A model generated the notes under the pieces. It was given only the letters and a program-made list of their open reading frames with translations, had not been told where the DNA came from and did not search any database. Positions 23,722 to 32,385 of a stretch of 32,385 nt of DNA are shown here, in pieces. Origin of the DNA: an uncultured Ruminococcus sp. (GTDB lineage: Bacteria; Bacillota; Clostridia; Oscillospirales; Acutalibacteraceae). The position numbers were made by a program, and so were the translations under genes. Numbering within the stretch: position 1 is the stretch's first letter; each line of letters opens with the position of its first letter. The stretch lies in NCBI GenBank assembly GCA_900539465.1, contig UQCF01000020.1, positions 1 to 32,385 on the forward strand, in the 5' to 3' direction.

Positions 23722-24531
23722 TTATTTTAAGGTAATGAGCTTGATTGCGCCTACCGGGCAGCCCTCTTCGCACTTACCGCAGCCTGTGCATTTTATCGCG
23801 TCGATTTTAGCGCAGAAGTTTTCAACCTTAATAGCTTCGGCTTCGCAGTTTTTAACGCACTTCATGCAGCCTATGCAGCCGGTTTTACATTCTTTTCTTG
23901 TCTGTGCACCCTTGTCTTTGTTGGCGCAGAGCACAGCCGCTTTTGTTTCGTGAAGCGGCATCATTTTAATAAGAGAGTTGGGGCAGGTCTTAACGCACTT
24001 TTTGCACGCGCGGCAGGCGAGGGGATTAACTCTCGCAACGCCGTCGCAAATGTGTATTGCGTCATAGGGGCAGGCATTTACGCAGTCGCCGTAGCCTATA
24101 CAGCCGTAGATGCACTCTTTGGGGCCGCCGAAAAGCTGCTTTGCCATTTTGCAGGATTCGACGCCCTGATAAACCATTTTTGTGCCGCAGTTTGATTTTA
24201 TACCCTGGCACAAAACCACTGCCGCCATCGGTTTAACTTCGCCGGCTTCAAGCCCTGCAACCGCAGCAATTTGTTTAGAAACCTCACTGCCGCCGGGGGC
24301 GCACAGAGCGGTATTTTTTGTTATGCCCTTTGAAAGAGCGGAGGCATAGCCGTCACAGCCCGAAAATCCGCATGCGCCGCAGTTTGCGCCGGGCAGGCAG
24401 GCACGTATGTCTTCTGCCTTTTGGTCTACGGGAACAGCCATGACTATTGAAGCTATCGCGAGTCCGAGCCCGAGCAAAAGTCCGAGCCCCGCAACTATCG
24501 CAACCGCAATGAGAATAGGAGTAATTTCCAT
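23722..24531 (-). CDS. rnfB: Rnf complex subunit B, multi-cluster ferredoxin-like
   Basis: A 269-residue protein with one N-terminal membrane helix (1-30). The CLPGANCGACGFSGCDGYA segment then forms the first [4Fe-4S] site. After that come at least four further Cys clusters: CIYGCIGYGDCVNACP, CRACKKCVKTCP, CKTGCIGCMKCVKNC and CTGCGKCEEGCP. This cysteine-rich long form is typical of clostridial RnfB, the probable entry point for electrons from reduced ferredoxin. It is the last gene of the nine-gene operon and ends at the repeat-type terminator. A good RBS (GGAGGG) lies in the 14-base gap after rnfA. Confidence 0.95.
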   Translation of the reverse strand: MEITPILIAVAIVAGLGLLLGLGLAIASIVMAVPVDQKAEDIRACLPGANCGACGFSGCDGYASALSKGITKNTALCAPGGSEVSKQIAAVAGLEAGEVKPMAAVVLCQGIKSNCGTKMVYQGVESCKMAKQLFGGPKECIYGCIGYGDCVNACPYDAIHICDGVARVNPLACRACKKCVKTCPNSLIKMMPLHETKAAVLCANKDKGAQTRKECKTGCIGCMKCVKNCEAEAIKVENFCAKIDAIKCTGCGKCEEGCPVGAIKLITLK

Positions 24532-24545
24532 AACACAGCCCTCCT

Positions 24546-25160
24546 TTAAGCAAACATGTTCTCAACAAGTCCTGCAAAGCCGAGGAACGAGAGAGAAACA
24601 AGCGAAGCGGCGATGAGCGTAATCGGCAAACCTTTTAATGCTTTGGGAATATCGCAGGATTCAAGCCTTGAACGAACGCCTGCGAACATTACCATTGCAA
24701 GCATAAAGCCGATGCCCGCACCGAGCGAGGTCATCATTGCTCTGCCGAAGTTTGCGAGCGTGCCGCTGTAACCGTTGGTGTCGATGTTTAAAAGAACAAC
24801 GCCGAGAACCGCGCAGTTTGTGGTTATAAGCGGCAGATAAATGCCGAGCGCGTTATAAAGCGGAGGCATATATTTTTTCATTGCAATCTCAACGAGCTGA
24901 ACGAGAGCCGCGATAACAAGTATAAATACTATAGTTTCAAGATATTGCAGACCGAGATATGTCAAAAGGTTATATATCGGGTAGGTTATCGCGGTAGAAA
25001 TAAGCATAACAAATATAACCGCCGCAGACATGCCGACTGCTGTGTTAAGCTTTTTGGATACGCCGAGGAACGGGCATATGCCGAGGAATTTTGCGAGAAT
25101 AAAGTTTTGCGTAAGGATGTATGTAACGAGTATTGATAAAAGCTCTTTAGAATAACTCAT
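24546..25160 (-). CDS. rnfA: Rnf complex membrane subunit A
   Basis: A 204-residue protein with six hydrophobic helices. NFILAKFLGICPFLGVSKKLNTAVGM near residue 20 and the second-half LPLITTNCAVLGVVLLN are the conserved RnfA/NqrE segments; their Cys residues (CPFLG, TNCAVLG) bind the [2Fe-2S] cluster between RnfA and RnfE. Its start overlaps the rnfE stop by 4 bases. It is part of the ion-translocating membrane core. Confidence 0.95.
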   Translation of the reverse strand: MSYSKELLSILVTYILTQNFILAKFLGICPFLGVSKKLNTAVGMSAAVIFVMLISTAITYPIYNLLTYLGLQYLETIVFILVIAALVQLVEIAMKKYMPPLYNALGIYLPLITTNCAVLGVVLLNIDTNGYSGTLANFGRAMMTSLGAGIGFMLAMVMFAGVRSRLESCDIPKALKGLPITLIAASLVSLSFLGFAGLVENMFA

Positions 25161-25897
25161 TTGCCGGATACCTCCTTATCGGAGTCGCAGTTTTCTTTGT
25201 TCATTATTTTGCAGCCGTGAGCCATCGGGCAGTTTTCGCAGCCGTGAAGCTCGGCTTTGGGCATTCCCTTGCCTTCTGCAAGCCTGTTTGCAATTGCCAT
25301 AAGGCAGCCGAATACAAAGAATCCGCCGGGGGCGAGAACGAATATCAGCATCGGGTTTTCACTCAAAAACGGAATAGAAAGACCGTTGCCGCCGTTTATT
25401 GACGATATGCCCGAGAGGAAAGTTCCGCTGCCGAGAGTTTCTCTGATAATACCCATGCAGAAGAGTGCCGCCGTGAAGCCGATGCCCATTCCGAGTCCGT
25501 CAAGCGCAGACGCCGCAACGCCGTTTTTGCCTGCAAACGCTTCTGCTCTGCCGAGGATTATGCAGTTAACGACTATCAGCGGCAAATAAACACCGAGCTG
25601 GTCATTGAGCGAGGGCAAAAACGCTTTTACTATCATTTGAACTATTGTAACGAACGAAGCGATAACTACTATATAAGCAGGTATTCTTACCTTTGACGGA
25701 ATGACTTTTCTCAAAAGTGAAATTACTATGTTTGAGCAGATAAGAACAGCCGTTGCCGACGCGCCCATACCGACCGCGCTCATAACTGATGTTGTAACCG
25801 CCAAGGTGGGGCAGGTGCCGAGTACAAGCCTTAAAACGGGGTTTTCTTTAATAAAGCCCTTTGTCAGCTCATGCATAAGTGATTTTTTCTCAGCCAT
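25157..25897 (-). CDS. rnfE: Rnf complex membrane subunit E with a Cys-rich C-terminal tail
   Basis: Starting at the ATG at 25897 (GGAGGTGG 5 bases upstream), 246 residues. Six membrane helices; NPVLRLVLGTCPTLAVTTS and YLPLIVVNCIILGRAEAFA carry the conserved Cys of RnfE/NqrD for the membrane [2Fe-2S] centre with RnfA. After the last helix (ANRLAEGKG) a soluble tail contains HGCENCPMAHGC, KIMNKENC: four Cys not needed for the core fold. The tail could bind metal or a cluster or be only a linker. The start overlaps the rnfG 3' end by 8 bases. Confidence 0.94.
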   Translation of the reverse strand: MAEKKSLMHELTKGFIKENPVLRLVLGTCPTLAVTTSVMSAVGMGASATAVLICSNIVISLLRKVIPSKVRIPAYIVVIASFVTIVQMIVKAFLPSLNDQLGVYLPLIVVNCIILGRAEAFAGKNGVAASALDGLGMGIGFTAALFCMGIIRETLGSGTFLSGISSINGGNGLSIPFLSENPMLIFVLAPGGFFVFGCLMAIANRLAEGKGMPKAELHGCENCPMAHGCKIMNKENCDSDKEVSGK

Positions 25898-26471
25898 TTT
25901 TGCCACCTCCCAAAACATTTTCAAAAATATCAAGCGCAGTGTTTACACCCTTGGTTGTTGCCTTTGATGTTATTGTGGCACCCGTGAGTGCCTTTATCTC
26001 GTTTTCACCGGGGGCGTTTTTGTTTACCGAAATTCCGTTTACCAAGCCTTTGAACTGCTCTTTAAACGAGTCTTTGTTTGCGTTCATTCCGAGGCCAACG
26101 GTTTCGTTTATCTCCAAAAACTCAACGCCCGTAACTTTGCCGTTCATGTCAACGCCGGTCATGGTGCTTATTGCTCCGCCGTAGCCGGTTGACTCGGTTA
26201 TAAATACATAGCCGATAGTCTTTTTATCTTTATCAAGTGCGGGCACATAGCTGTAAGCGGAGCTTGTGCCGTCATAGGTGTAAGTGCCCTCTTGTTTTTC
26301 GCCGAAGGAGTCCGCGTCGGGCATGACTTTTTTCTGGCTTTCGGCCTCGGTGATAACGGCGTTTTGAGCTATTTTGTCCTTTGTTATTTCATTGACCACG
26401 CCGAGAAAAATCGTTGAAACAAGGCAAATTATAAACAGTGAAATTGTCGGGATAAGTATTGCTTTTTTCAT
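25890..26471 (-). CDS. rnfG: Rnf complex subunit G, FMN-binding
   Basis: A 193-residue protein: an N-terminal membrane helix (1-30), then an extracytoplasmic FMN-binding domain. The segment TGYGGAISTMTGVDMNGKV and the motif ALTGATITSKA, whose Thr accepts FMN through a phosphoester bond, are diagnostic. The flavin would be attached by the ApbE encoded at the operon start. It overlaps rnfD by 4 bases. Confidence 0.95.
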   Translation of the reverse strand: MKKAILIPTISLFIICLVSTIFLGVVNEITKDKIAQNAVITEAESQKKVMPDADSFGEKQEGTYTYDGTSSAYSYVPALDKDKKTIGYVFITESTGYGGAISTMTGVDMNGKVTGVEFLEINETVGLGMNANKDSFKEQFKGLVNGISVNKNAPGENEIKALTGATITSKATTKGVNTALDIFENVLGGGKNG

Positions 26472-27466
26472 GCTGTTTTTTCCTCCTTTGCCTTTTTCTC
26501 TTTCTTGGGTGTTCCGAAAGGCTTCGGAGTTGTGAGATTTTCGATATGCGGAACAAGTATGTTCATAAGAACTATCGCAAAGCTGACGCCCTCCGGGAGA
26601 TTGCCGAAGCAGCGAATGAGCGATGTGACAAGTCCGCAGCCTATGCCGTAAATGATTTTGCCTTTAAAGCTTATGGGCGATGTTGTGTAGTCCGTTGCCA
26701 TGAATATTGCGCCGAGCAAAAGTCCGCCCGAGAGAAGCTGATAAGCGACAAACGTAAAATCAAATTTGCCGTATATTGCCATAAATACGGCAACCGTGCC
26801 GACAAATGTCAGCGGAATAACCGGCGAGATGATTTTGCGTATTACAAGATAAAGTCCGCCGATTATGAGAGCTATGGCACAGACCTCGCCGAGGCAGCCG
26901 CCTCTGTTGCCTATGAGCATATCTGTGAGAGAGGGCAAAGCGTCCTTTGAAAATTCACCTGCTTCGTTATACATTGAAGCGAGGGGAGTTGCGGAGGTTA
27001 CTGCCTCTGTCTTCCACGAAAGGGGCTTTACCCATGTTGCCATCGCTGTGGGGAAAGAGGTCAGAAGAATTATTCTGCCTGCAAGCGCAGGGTTCACAAA
27101 GTTTTGACCTATGCCGCCGAAAAGCTGTTTTACAACGACTATTGCCGCTACCGAGCCTATCGCCGCAATCCAAAGCGGTACTGAAGCGGGCAGGTTAAAC
27201 GCGAGAAGCATACCCGTTACTATTGCACTGAGATCGCCTGTCGTGTTGCTTCTTTTCATTATTTTGCGTGAAAGATATTCCGAAAGAACACATACACCCA
27301 CGCAAACCGCAGTTACAGCCAAGGCTCTTGGTCCGAACAAAAAGACCGATGCAATGAGCGCAGGGCAAAGCGCGATTATAACGTCAAGCATTATGCCCCT
27401 AACGGTTTTGGGCGAGCGAACGTGCGGTGACGCGCTGACGTTAAGCTTGTTTTTTATTTCTGTCAT
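26468..27466 (-). CDS. rnfD: Rnf complex membrane subunit D, FMN-binding
   Basis: A 332-residue membrane protein with about nine helices. GGIGQNFVNPALAGRI and AVTSATPLASM are conserved; the Thr in SATPL is the covalent FMN site. The C-terminal text (PKPFGTPKKEKKAKEEK) is a Lys-rich cytoplasmic tail. It forms part of the ion channel with RnfA, E and G. It overlaps its neighbours by 4 bases on both sides. Confidence 0.95.
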   Translation of the reverse strand: MTEIKNKLNVSASPHVRSPKTVRGIMLDVIIALCPALIASVFLFGPRALAVTAVCVGVCVLSEYLSRKIMKRSNTTGDLSAIVTGMLLAFNLPASVPLWIAAIGSVAAIVVVKQLFGGIGQNFVNPALAGRIILLTSFPTAMATWVKPLSWKTEAVTSATPLASMYNEAGEFSKDALPSLTDMLIGNRGGCLGEVCAIALIIGGLYLVIRKIISPVIPLTFVGTVAVFMAIYGKFDFTFVAYQLLSGGLLLGAIFMATDYTTSPISFKGKIIYGIGCGLVTSLIRCFGNLPEGVSFAIVLMNILVPHIENLTTPKPFGTPKKEKKAKEEKTA

Positions 27467-28815
27467 TTGTTATCACCGGCCTCTCTCAAAAATGCCTTGG
27501 CGGCTCGCATTGTCTGAACAAGCGGTTTCTTAGCCGGGCAGGAGTATGCACAGCTTCCGCATTCCATACAAACATTTACGCCGATTTTTTTCAAAGCGTC
27601 GGTGTCTCCGGCTTTGGTGTAGCGCTCAATAAGCGTGGGCACAAGGCTCATCGGGCAGGCGGCGGCGCATCTGCCGCAGCGTATGCAGTCGCCCTCTTGC
27701 ATGAGCTTTGCGTCTTTTTCTGTGAACGCCAAAATAGCGTTGTTGTTTTTGATAACCGGCAAATCGGTGCCTGTTATTGAAAGACCCATCATAGGTCCGC
27801 CCGTGATTATCTTGCGCGGTTCTTCTTTAAATCCGCCGCAAAAATCAATAATATCGGCTATGCTTGTGCCGATAGGTACGCGGACGTTCTTGGGTTCTGC
27901 TATTGCGGAGCCGTCAACGGTCAGCGAGCGGCTGACGAGCGGCTTGCCCGTTTTGATGTATCTTGCGACAAACGCAACCGAAGCTACGTTCATTACTATA
28001 CATCCGACATCGGCCGGCAGTTTTCCGGGCGGAACCTTGCGGCCTGTTGCAGACTGAACCATCATTTTTTCAGCGCCCTGAGGGTAGCGTGATTCAAGCG
28101 ACATCAGCTTTGTATGATCACCCGAGTAATTATCGCTGTCCGCAATTCGCTTGAGCACTTCAAACGCTTTGGGCTTGTTGTTTTCAACCGCGATTATTAC
28201 GTTTTCTATGCCGAGCATATCTTTAATAATATGTATGCCCGAAAGAATATCCCACGAGTTGTCTATACATTCGCGGTAGTCAACCGTGATATATGGCTCA
28301 CATTCCGCTGCGTTTATAACGAGCGTGTCCACATTTTTATCGGGCGGTACGTTAAGCTTTACATGAGTCGGGAAGCCCGCTCCGCCGAGACCTACCAAGC
28401 CCGAAGCTCTTACCGCTTTAAGAAATTCCTCTTTGGTGTCCGCTTTCGGCGGCTCAATGCCGTCATAGAGCCTGCGTTCACCGTCGGATTCTATCGTAAC
28501 GCCCTGAACGATAGCTCCGTTCGGAAGCTTGACGTTGCCTATAGCGCTCACCTTGCCCGATACGCTTGCATGAATGGGTGCGCTGACAAATTTGTCGCTG
28601 TCGCCTATAACCTGACCTATCGCTACCGTGTCGCCGACTTTAACCGTCGGTGTGCACGGGGCGCCGATGTGCTGCTGCATCGGCAGCACAACTTTTTGAG
28701 GCTCGGGTATGCGAACAACTTCTGTTTCGGCAGTGTTTTTTTGGTGGTCGACTTTTACGCCGCCGCGCACTTTAACAACTGCTTTCAGCACTCCGCTTAC
28801 TTTGAGTTTGCTCAT
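27463..28815 (-). CDS. rnfC: Rnf complex subunit C, NADH-oxidoreducing
   Basis: A 450-residue cytoplasmic-face subunit. VGLGGAGFPTHVKL binds FMN/NADH, and INAAECEPYITVD is the conserved acidic segment. The C-terminal CIRCGRCAAACP and CMECGSCAYSCP bind two [4Fe-4S] clusters. RnfC exchanges electrons with NAD+ and receives them from the membrane part when ferredoxin is oxidised. It is the first of the six rnf genes, and its start overlaps the upstream Gx gene by 4 bases. The order CDGEAB is the clostridial one. Confidence 0.96.
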   Translation of the reverse strand: MSKLKVSGVLKAVVKVRGGVKVDHQKNTAETEVVRIPEPQKVVLPMQQHIGAPCTPTVKVGDTVAIGQVIGDSDKFVSAPIHASVSGKVSAIGNVKLPNGAIVQGVTIESDGERRLYDGIEPPKADTKEEFLKAVRASGLVGLGGAGFPTHVKLNVPPDKNVDTLVINAAECEPYITVDYRECIDNSWDILSGIHIIKDMLGIENVIIAVENNKPKAFEVLKRIADSDNYSGDHTKLMSLESRYPQGAEKMMVQSATGRKVPPGKLPADVGCIVMNVASVAFVARYIKTGKPLVSRSLTVDGSAIAEPKNVRVPIGTSIADIIDFCGGFKEEPRKIITGGPMMGLSITGTDLPVIKNNNAILAFTEKDAKLMQEGDCIRCGRCAAACPMSLVPTLIERYTKAGDTDALKKIGVNVCMECGSCAYSCPAKKPLVQTMRAAKAFLREAGDNK

Positions 28816-29369
28816 TCGTTCAACCCCTTTTGTTGATTGGAATCCTTCATTATATGTTTTATTTGTTTATTAAGTACAGGCAGTATATATTTGAGCGCCG
28901 TGCCGGTTAAAAAGCCCGTGACTGCCGCAAAAATGAGCAGCGGCGGACCGTAGCTCACAAAAAGCTTCGGCGTGCCCGCTATCACACAGGCAACACAAAG
29001 CTGAGCGGCGTTGTGGCACACCGCGCAAATAATGCCTATACCGATAAAGCCTAATTTAAGCTTGTTTCTCCTTAATAAAAGCAGTGCCGCGCCCGTGCTT
29101 AAAAGACCGCCCGCAAGGCTCATAAAAAACGCTGTAACACCTCTTGTTACTCCGGCAAAAACAGCTTTGAATATTGTTATTATAAATGTTTGACCTATTC
29201 CGAGGCTTGCCGCCGAGAACATAATAACCAAATTTGAAAATCCGGGCTTTGCCCCGGGCGGAAAGCCCGATACGGACGGAATTAAGCTTTCAAGAAAAGA
29301 TATTGCCGCAGCGAGCGCGCAAAGCATACCCGTCAGCGCAACCTTTTTAGAAATGTTTTTGTCTCTCAT
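28812..29369 (-). CDS. Gx transporter-family / Hpre_diP_synt_I membrane protein
   Basis: The ATG at 29369 (MRDKNISKKVALTGML) gives 185 residues; a long frame extension upstream overlaps the NusG II gene and is a shadow. About five hydrophobic segments; PPGAKPGFSNLVIMF and GGLLSTGAALLLL carry the Gly-rich loops of the family historically called heptaprenyl diphosphate synthase component I and now Gx transporter. Its fixed place beside apbE and rnf suggests supply of a flavin or quinone-like precursor to the complex, which is inference. GAGGGAG precedes the start. Confidence 0.8.
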   Translation of the reverse strand: MRDKNISKKVALTGMLCALAAAISFLESLIPSVSGFPPGAKPGFSNLVIMFSAASLGIGQTFIITIFKAVFAGVTRGVTAFFMSLAGGLLSTGAALLLLRRNKLKLGFIGIGIICAVCHNAAQLCVACVIAGTPKLFVSYGPPLLIFAAVTGFLTGTALKYILPVLNKQIKHIMKDSNQQKGLNE

Positions 29370-29377
29370 AAGCTCCC

Positions 29378-29758
29378 TCAATACGTTACTATGTCGGGCG
29401 AATCGGCCGCCCCTTTGATTGTCACACATACTTTTGCAGGCAGGCAAACGGCTGTATCGCCGGCAGAGTCGAGCCATCCGCATTTGACGCACAGCTTGTC
29501 ATGACATTCCGCCTCCGAAACTCTGATTTTTCCCTTTGCAACTTCAACAGTCAGCTTGGGGGAGCAATCGGGTTTTATTTTATATGTGTCTTCAACTCCG
29601 TCAAGGTCTATTGTGCAGATTTCTTCTCCGTTTACGGATATGACCGCTACGCGGCTGTCTTTTTCAAAAAGTCTCGGCAAAAGCAAAACGGCACATAATG
29701 CGGCAATAATAATCAGAACAATTAAATCGTTCTTCCGGAATAGCTTGAATTTATCCAT
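29378..29758 (-). CDS. NusG domain II-containing protein
   Basis: A 126-residue protein with an N-terminal membrane helix (LIVLIIIAALCAVLLLP) and a single NusG domain II-like beta domain. Conserved CHDKLCVKCGWL and VCLPAKVCVTI are the usual C-x4-C and C-L-P segments of this small family. It is often found beside apbE and Rnf in Clostridia (from memory). Function is unknown; it may help flavin transfer or assembly outside the membrane. The ATG at 29758 overlaps the apbE stop by one base; a GTG at 29761 is an alternative. Confidence 0.8.
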   Translation of the reverse strand: MDKFKLFRKNDLIVLIIIAALCAVLLLPRLFEKDSRVAVISVNGEEICTIDLDGVEDTYKIKPDCSPKLTVEVAKGKIRVSEAECHDKLCVKCGWLDSAGDTAVCLPAKVCVTIKGAADSPDIVTY

Positions 29759-30786
29759 CACTTCACCGTATAATCGCTGTTTTTGATTTCAAAGGATTTT
29801 TTAATGCCGTCCGTAACGGCAACGGTTTTGTCTTTAAATATAAATACAGCTTCGGCATTGTATTGATTTAAAAGACCGAGGCTCTTTTTATATCCCAAAA
29901 CAAAGCAGGCGGTTGAAAGCGCGTCGCTCTCAAGCCCCGAATCGCTTATGACGGTGACGCTTGTAAGGTCGCCCTCCGACGGGTAACCGGTAGAGGGGTC
30001 GATTATGTGGTGGTATCTTTTGCCGTCTTGTTCAAAGTATTTTTCATAGTCGCCGCTGGTGGATATAAATTTATCTTTAAGCTTCAAAACAGCCATGTAT
30101 GAAGATGTGTCATAAGGGTCGGTTATGCCGACCGTTGCGCTTTTGCCGTAAACGAGCACGCTGCCGCCGACAGATACAACGGCACTTTTTACATTGCCGG
30201 ATTTTAAAATGTCTTTTGTCACATCGCAGGCAATGCCTTTGCCGACGGAGCCGAGGTCAATGCTTTGACCCTCGCCGCATTTTACGGAGGTTTCGTTCAC
30301 GAGCACACGGCTGTAACCGACTTTCTCAAGTAAAGAATCTATATCGCTTTCGTCCGGTACTTTTCCGCCGCCGTTGTCAATGTTCCAAAGCTCGGAAATT
30401 TTGCCGAGCGTAATGTCAAATTTTCCGCTCGATGCCGAGCAAATGTCAAGTGCTTTTGAAATCCACGCCGCAGTCTCGCGCGATACCGAAACATCGCTGC
30501 CTGCCGAGGCGTTTATTCTTTCAACGTCCGAACCCTCTTCACGCCGGGAAAGATAAGAGGAGTCTATCCCGTCTATTGCGTTTTGAATTTCTTCCGCACA
30601 AGGCGAAGCGTTTTTGCCGCCGAGCTTTACCGTAACAAGCGTGCCCATAGAAAAGAAAGTCTTTTCTTCTTTGAGTGAGCTTATATATATATCATAAGAA
30701 ATAAAGCCGGCAATAATCACCGCACACAATACGAGCGCAATGACCTTAACGGCTTTTTTAGTGCTTTTTTTATTGGGGTCTTTCAT
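29758..30786 (-). CDS. apbE: FAD:protein FMN transferase (ApbE)
   Basis: A 342-residue enzyme that moves FMN from FAD to Thr residues of target flavoproteins, here most likely RnfG and RnfD. The ATG at 30786 follows AGGTGG; the GTG at 30795 lies inside the RBS and is rejected. An N-terminal membrane anchor (about 14-36) places the domain on the outer face. FFSMGTLVTVKL, RREEGSDVERINASAG, DLGSVGKGIACD, GGSVLVYG and HIIDPSTGYP are ApbE signatures; the last holds the catalytic Asp region. It heads the nine-gene operon. Confidence 0.95.
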   Translation of the reverse strand: MKDPNKKSTKKAVKVIALVLCAVIIAGFISYDIYISSLKEEKTFFSMGTLVTVKLGGKNASPCAEEIQNAIDGIDSSYLSRREEGSDVERINASAGSDVSVSRETAAWISKALDICSASSGKFDITLGKISELWNIDNGGGKVPDESDIDSLLEKVGYSRVLVNETSVKCGEGQSIDLGSVGKGIACDVTKDILKSGNVKSAVVSVGGSVLVYGKSATVGITDPYDTSSYMAVLKLKDKFISTSGDYEKYFEQDGKRYHHIIDPSTGYPSEGDLTSVTVISDSGLESDALSTACFVLGYKKSLGLLNQYNAEAVFIFKDKTVAVTDGIKKSFEIKNSDYTVK

Positions 30787-30830
30787 ATATTCCACCTATA
30801 CATATTTATATGCCGATAAATTTCTCTCTT

Positions 30831-30859
30831 ATTTTACAACTTTTCTCTTCATTATTCAA
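30831..30859 (-). promoter_or_regulatory. Predicted promoter of the apbE-rnf operon
   Basis: Minus strand TTGAAT (plus 30854-30859), 17-base spacer, TAAAAT (plus 30831-30836). The leader to the apbE ATG would be about 40 bases. Confidence 0.65.
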
Positions 30860-30942
30860 GGCGTTTTGCATAAGTTAAAAATTTAACATTTAAAGATTTT
30901 AATGAATTGTTTCTATATATAATACATACAAGTTATTTGCAC

Positions 30943-30986
30943 AAAAGAAAGAGCAGAGGGCAAGCTTAATACTCGCTCCCTGCTCG
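30943..30986 (-). terminator. Terminator of the Cys-rich microprotein gene
   Basis: On the minus strand GAGCAGGG and CCCTCTGCTC (plus 30951-30985) form a stem with a bulge, followed by TTTCTTTTG. It separates the microprotein gene from the apbE promoter. Confidence 0.65.
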
Positions 30987-31025
30987 GGTTTTACCGCTTA
31001 ATGCGGCTTTTGCACAGAAGATCGG

Positions 31026-31154
31026 TTAGCAACCGCAGCCGTTGTTGTTGCTGAATATGCCGTTGTTGTTACAACCGCAGCCCGAATCACAGCCACAGCC
31101 GCAGAACAAGCAGATTATCAAGAGGATAAGTATCCAGTTGTTGCAGCATCCCAT
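31026..31154 (-). CDS. Cys-rich membrane microprotein (42 aa, high-cysteine type)
   Basis: The ATG at 31154 follows AAAGGGGGT at a good distance. The 42-residue product starts MGCCNNWILILLIICLFC, then has GCGCDSGCGC, three Asn, GIFS, three Asn and GCGC before TAA. It has a short hydrophobic segment and nine further-spaced or paired Cys plus many Gly and Asn. It resembles the small proteins that annotation pipelines name chorion-class high-cysteine proteins in Clostridia; some are spore-associated, but no function is established for this one to my knowledge. It lies alone, with its own terminator, divergent from the rRNA promoter. Confidence 0.75.
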   Translation of the reverse strand: MGCCNNWILILLIICLFCGCGCDSGCGCNNNGIFSNNNGCGC

Positions 31155-31322
31155 ACTTCGTTGACCCCCTTTCTTTCTTACACTACATACTATGTGAATT
31201 AAAAAAGATGGTTACAAAAAAGATATATACAACATATAGCATGTGAACCGCAACGAACAACAAGATGTATGCAGGAACAATAAGACACGCGCGGAGCAGA
31301 TGAAAAAAGGATAAAAAAGTAG

Positions 31323-31351
31323 TTGACAAAAGGGTATGGTTGTGGTAAGAT
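31323..31351 (+). promoter_or_regulatory. rRNA operon promoter
   Basis: TTGACA (31323-31328), 17-base spacer, TAAGAT (31346-31351). About 220 bases of transcribed leader precede the 16S gene. The 165 or so bases between this promoter and the microprotein gene are AT-rich; no further gene was found there. Confidence 0.8.
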
Positions 31352-31390
31352 AACGAAGCTGTTTCGCAAGAGAGGTTGAGAGACAGCGGA

Positions 31391-31411
31391 TGCACCTTGA
31401 AAATTAAACAA
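31391..31411 (+). promoter_or_regulatory. boxA-like antitermination site in the rRNA leader
   Basis: TGCACCTTGAAAATTAAACA resembles the boxA-type element (CTTTGAAAAC...) in Firmicutes rRNA leaders and spacers, bound by NusB/S10 to prevent premature termination. Confidence 0.6.
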
Positions 31412-31530
31412 CGATTTAGAATGGAACCCTGAGATTTTTTTAAAAGAGTTTTTCTTGAGAGAGAAAAACCGTACAGAAATTTCGGAAACGAAAAATAAAG
31501 TCAGCAATGACTTGAGAGAGCGAATTAAAA

Positions 31531-31550
31531 GCTCTAAGAATGATTAGAGC
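31531..31550 (+). other. Conserved-type leader hairpin before 16S
   Basis: GCTCTAA (31531-31537) and TTAGAGC (31544-31550) form a perfect stem, followed by ATCC/AGGAT-type pairing at 31551-31562. It lies just before the 16S 5' end, where pre-rRNA processing stems or leader folds are expected. Confidence 0.6.
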
Positions 31551-31574
31551 ATCCGATAGGATGTTTTGATAGAA

Positions 31575-32385
<811 letters not shown>

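Noticed and set aside
30916..30921. Plus-strand TATAAT as promoter near 30916
   Set aside because: No good -35 box and no gene downstream on the plus strand until the rRNA promoter.
31183..31507. Minus-strand ORFs in the rRNA leader region
   Set aside because: They cover the rRNA promoter and leader, have no RBS and no protein-like composition.

Overview
The window looks like a chromosomal segment of an anaerobic, endospore-forming Clostridia bacterium of the Ruminococcus/Oscillospiraceae type. The evidence is a partial 16S rRNA gene with Firmicutes-type sequence at the right edge, CotF-type spore coat genes, an Rnf complex, the [FeFe]-hydrogenase maturase HydE, and secreted proteins carrying dockerin and cohesin-like modules. 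From memory the 16S text resembles the Ruminococcus bromii neighbourhood; that placement is an inference, not a database result.

Left part (1-7.1 kb): the C-terminus of a repeat-rich wall-anchored protein, a secreted membrane-anchored protein with a cohesin-like domain, serS with a serine hydrolase, a YhhN-family membrane protein, a tiny secreted dockerin protein and a GT4 glycosyltransferase. A MATE transporter relic lies between the last two.

Sulfur block (7.1-11.2 kb): an IscR-like Rrf2 regulator with three cysteines, a consensus promoter followed by an 18-codon leader ORF, then metY, cysK and mnmA. This reads as a regulated route from sulfide to homocysteine/cysteine, followed by tRNA thiolation.

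Middle (11.2-19.8 kb): GNAT and YczE/YitT-like genes (minus strand), a pair of spore coat genes, an HD-domain gene overlapping hydE, and a 1,638-residue secreted protein. That protein has GLUG repeats, beta-helix repeats and a C-terminal dockerin.

Right part (19.8-32.4 kb): a GC-rich noncoding repeat cluster, a MarR-MATE operon divergent from a flavin-binding protein gene, and an ATP-grasp ligase gene broken by two in-frame stops. Then comes a nine-gene minus-strand operon apbE-(NusG II)-(Gx)-rnfCDGEAB for flavinylation and assembly of the Na+/H+-translocating Rnf complex. The window ends with a cysteine-rich microprotein and an rRNA promoter, leader and 16S gene.

Four signals stand out. (1) An almost identical inverted repeat sits in three convergent intergenic gaps and probably works as a bidirectional terminator. 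(2) A leader peptide lies inside the sulfur operon. (3) Scaffold-like and dockerin-bearing proteins occur without recognisable catalytic domains. (4) The ATP-grasp frame stays open over its full length except for one TGA and one TAA.
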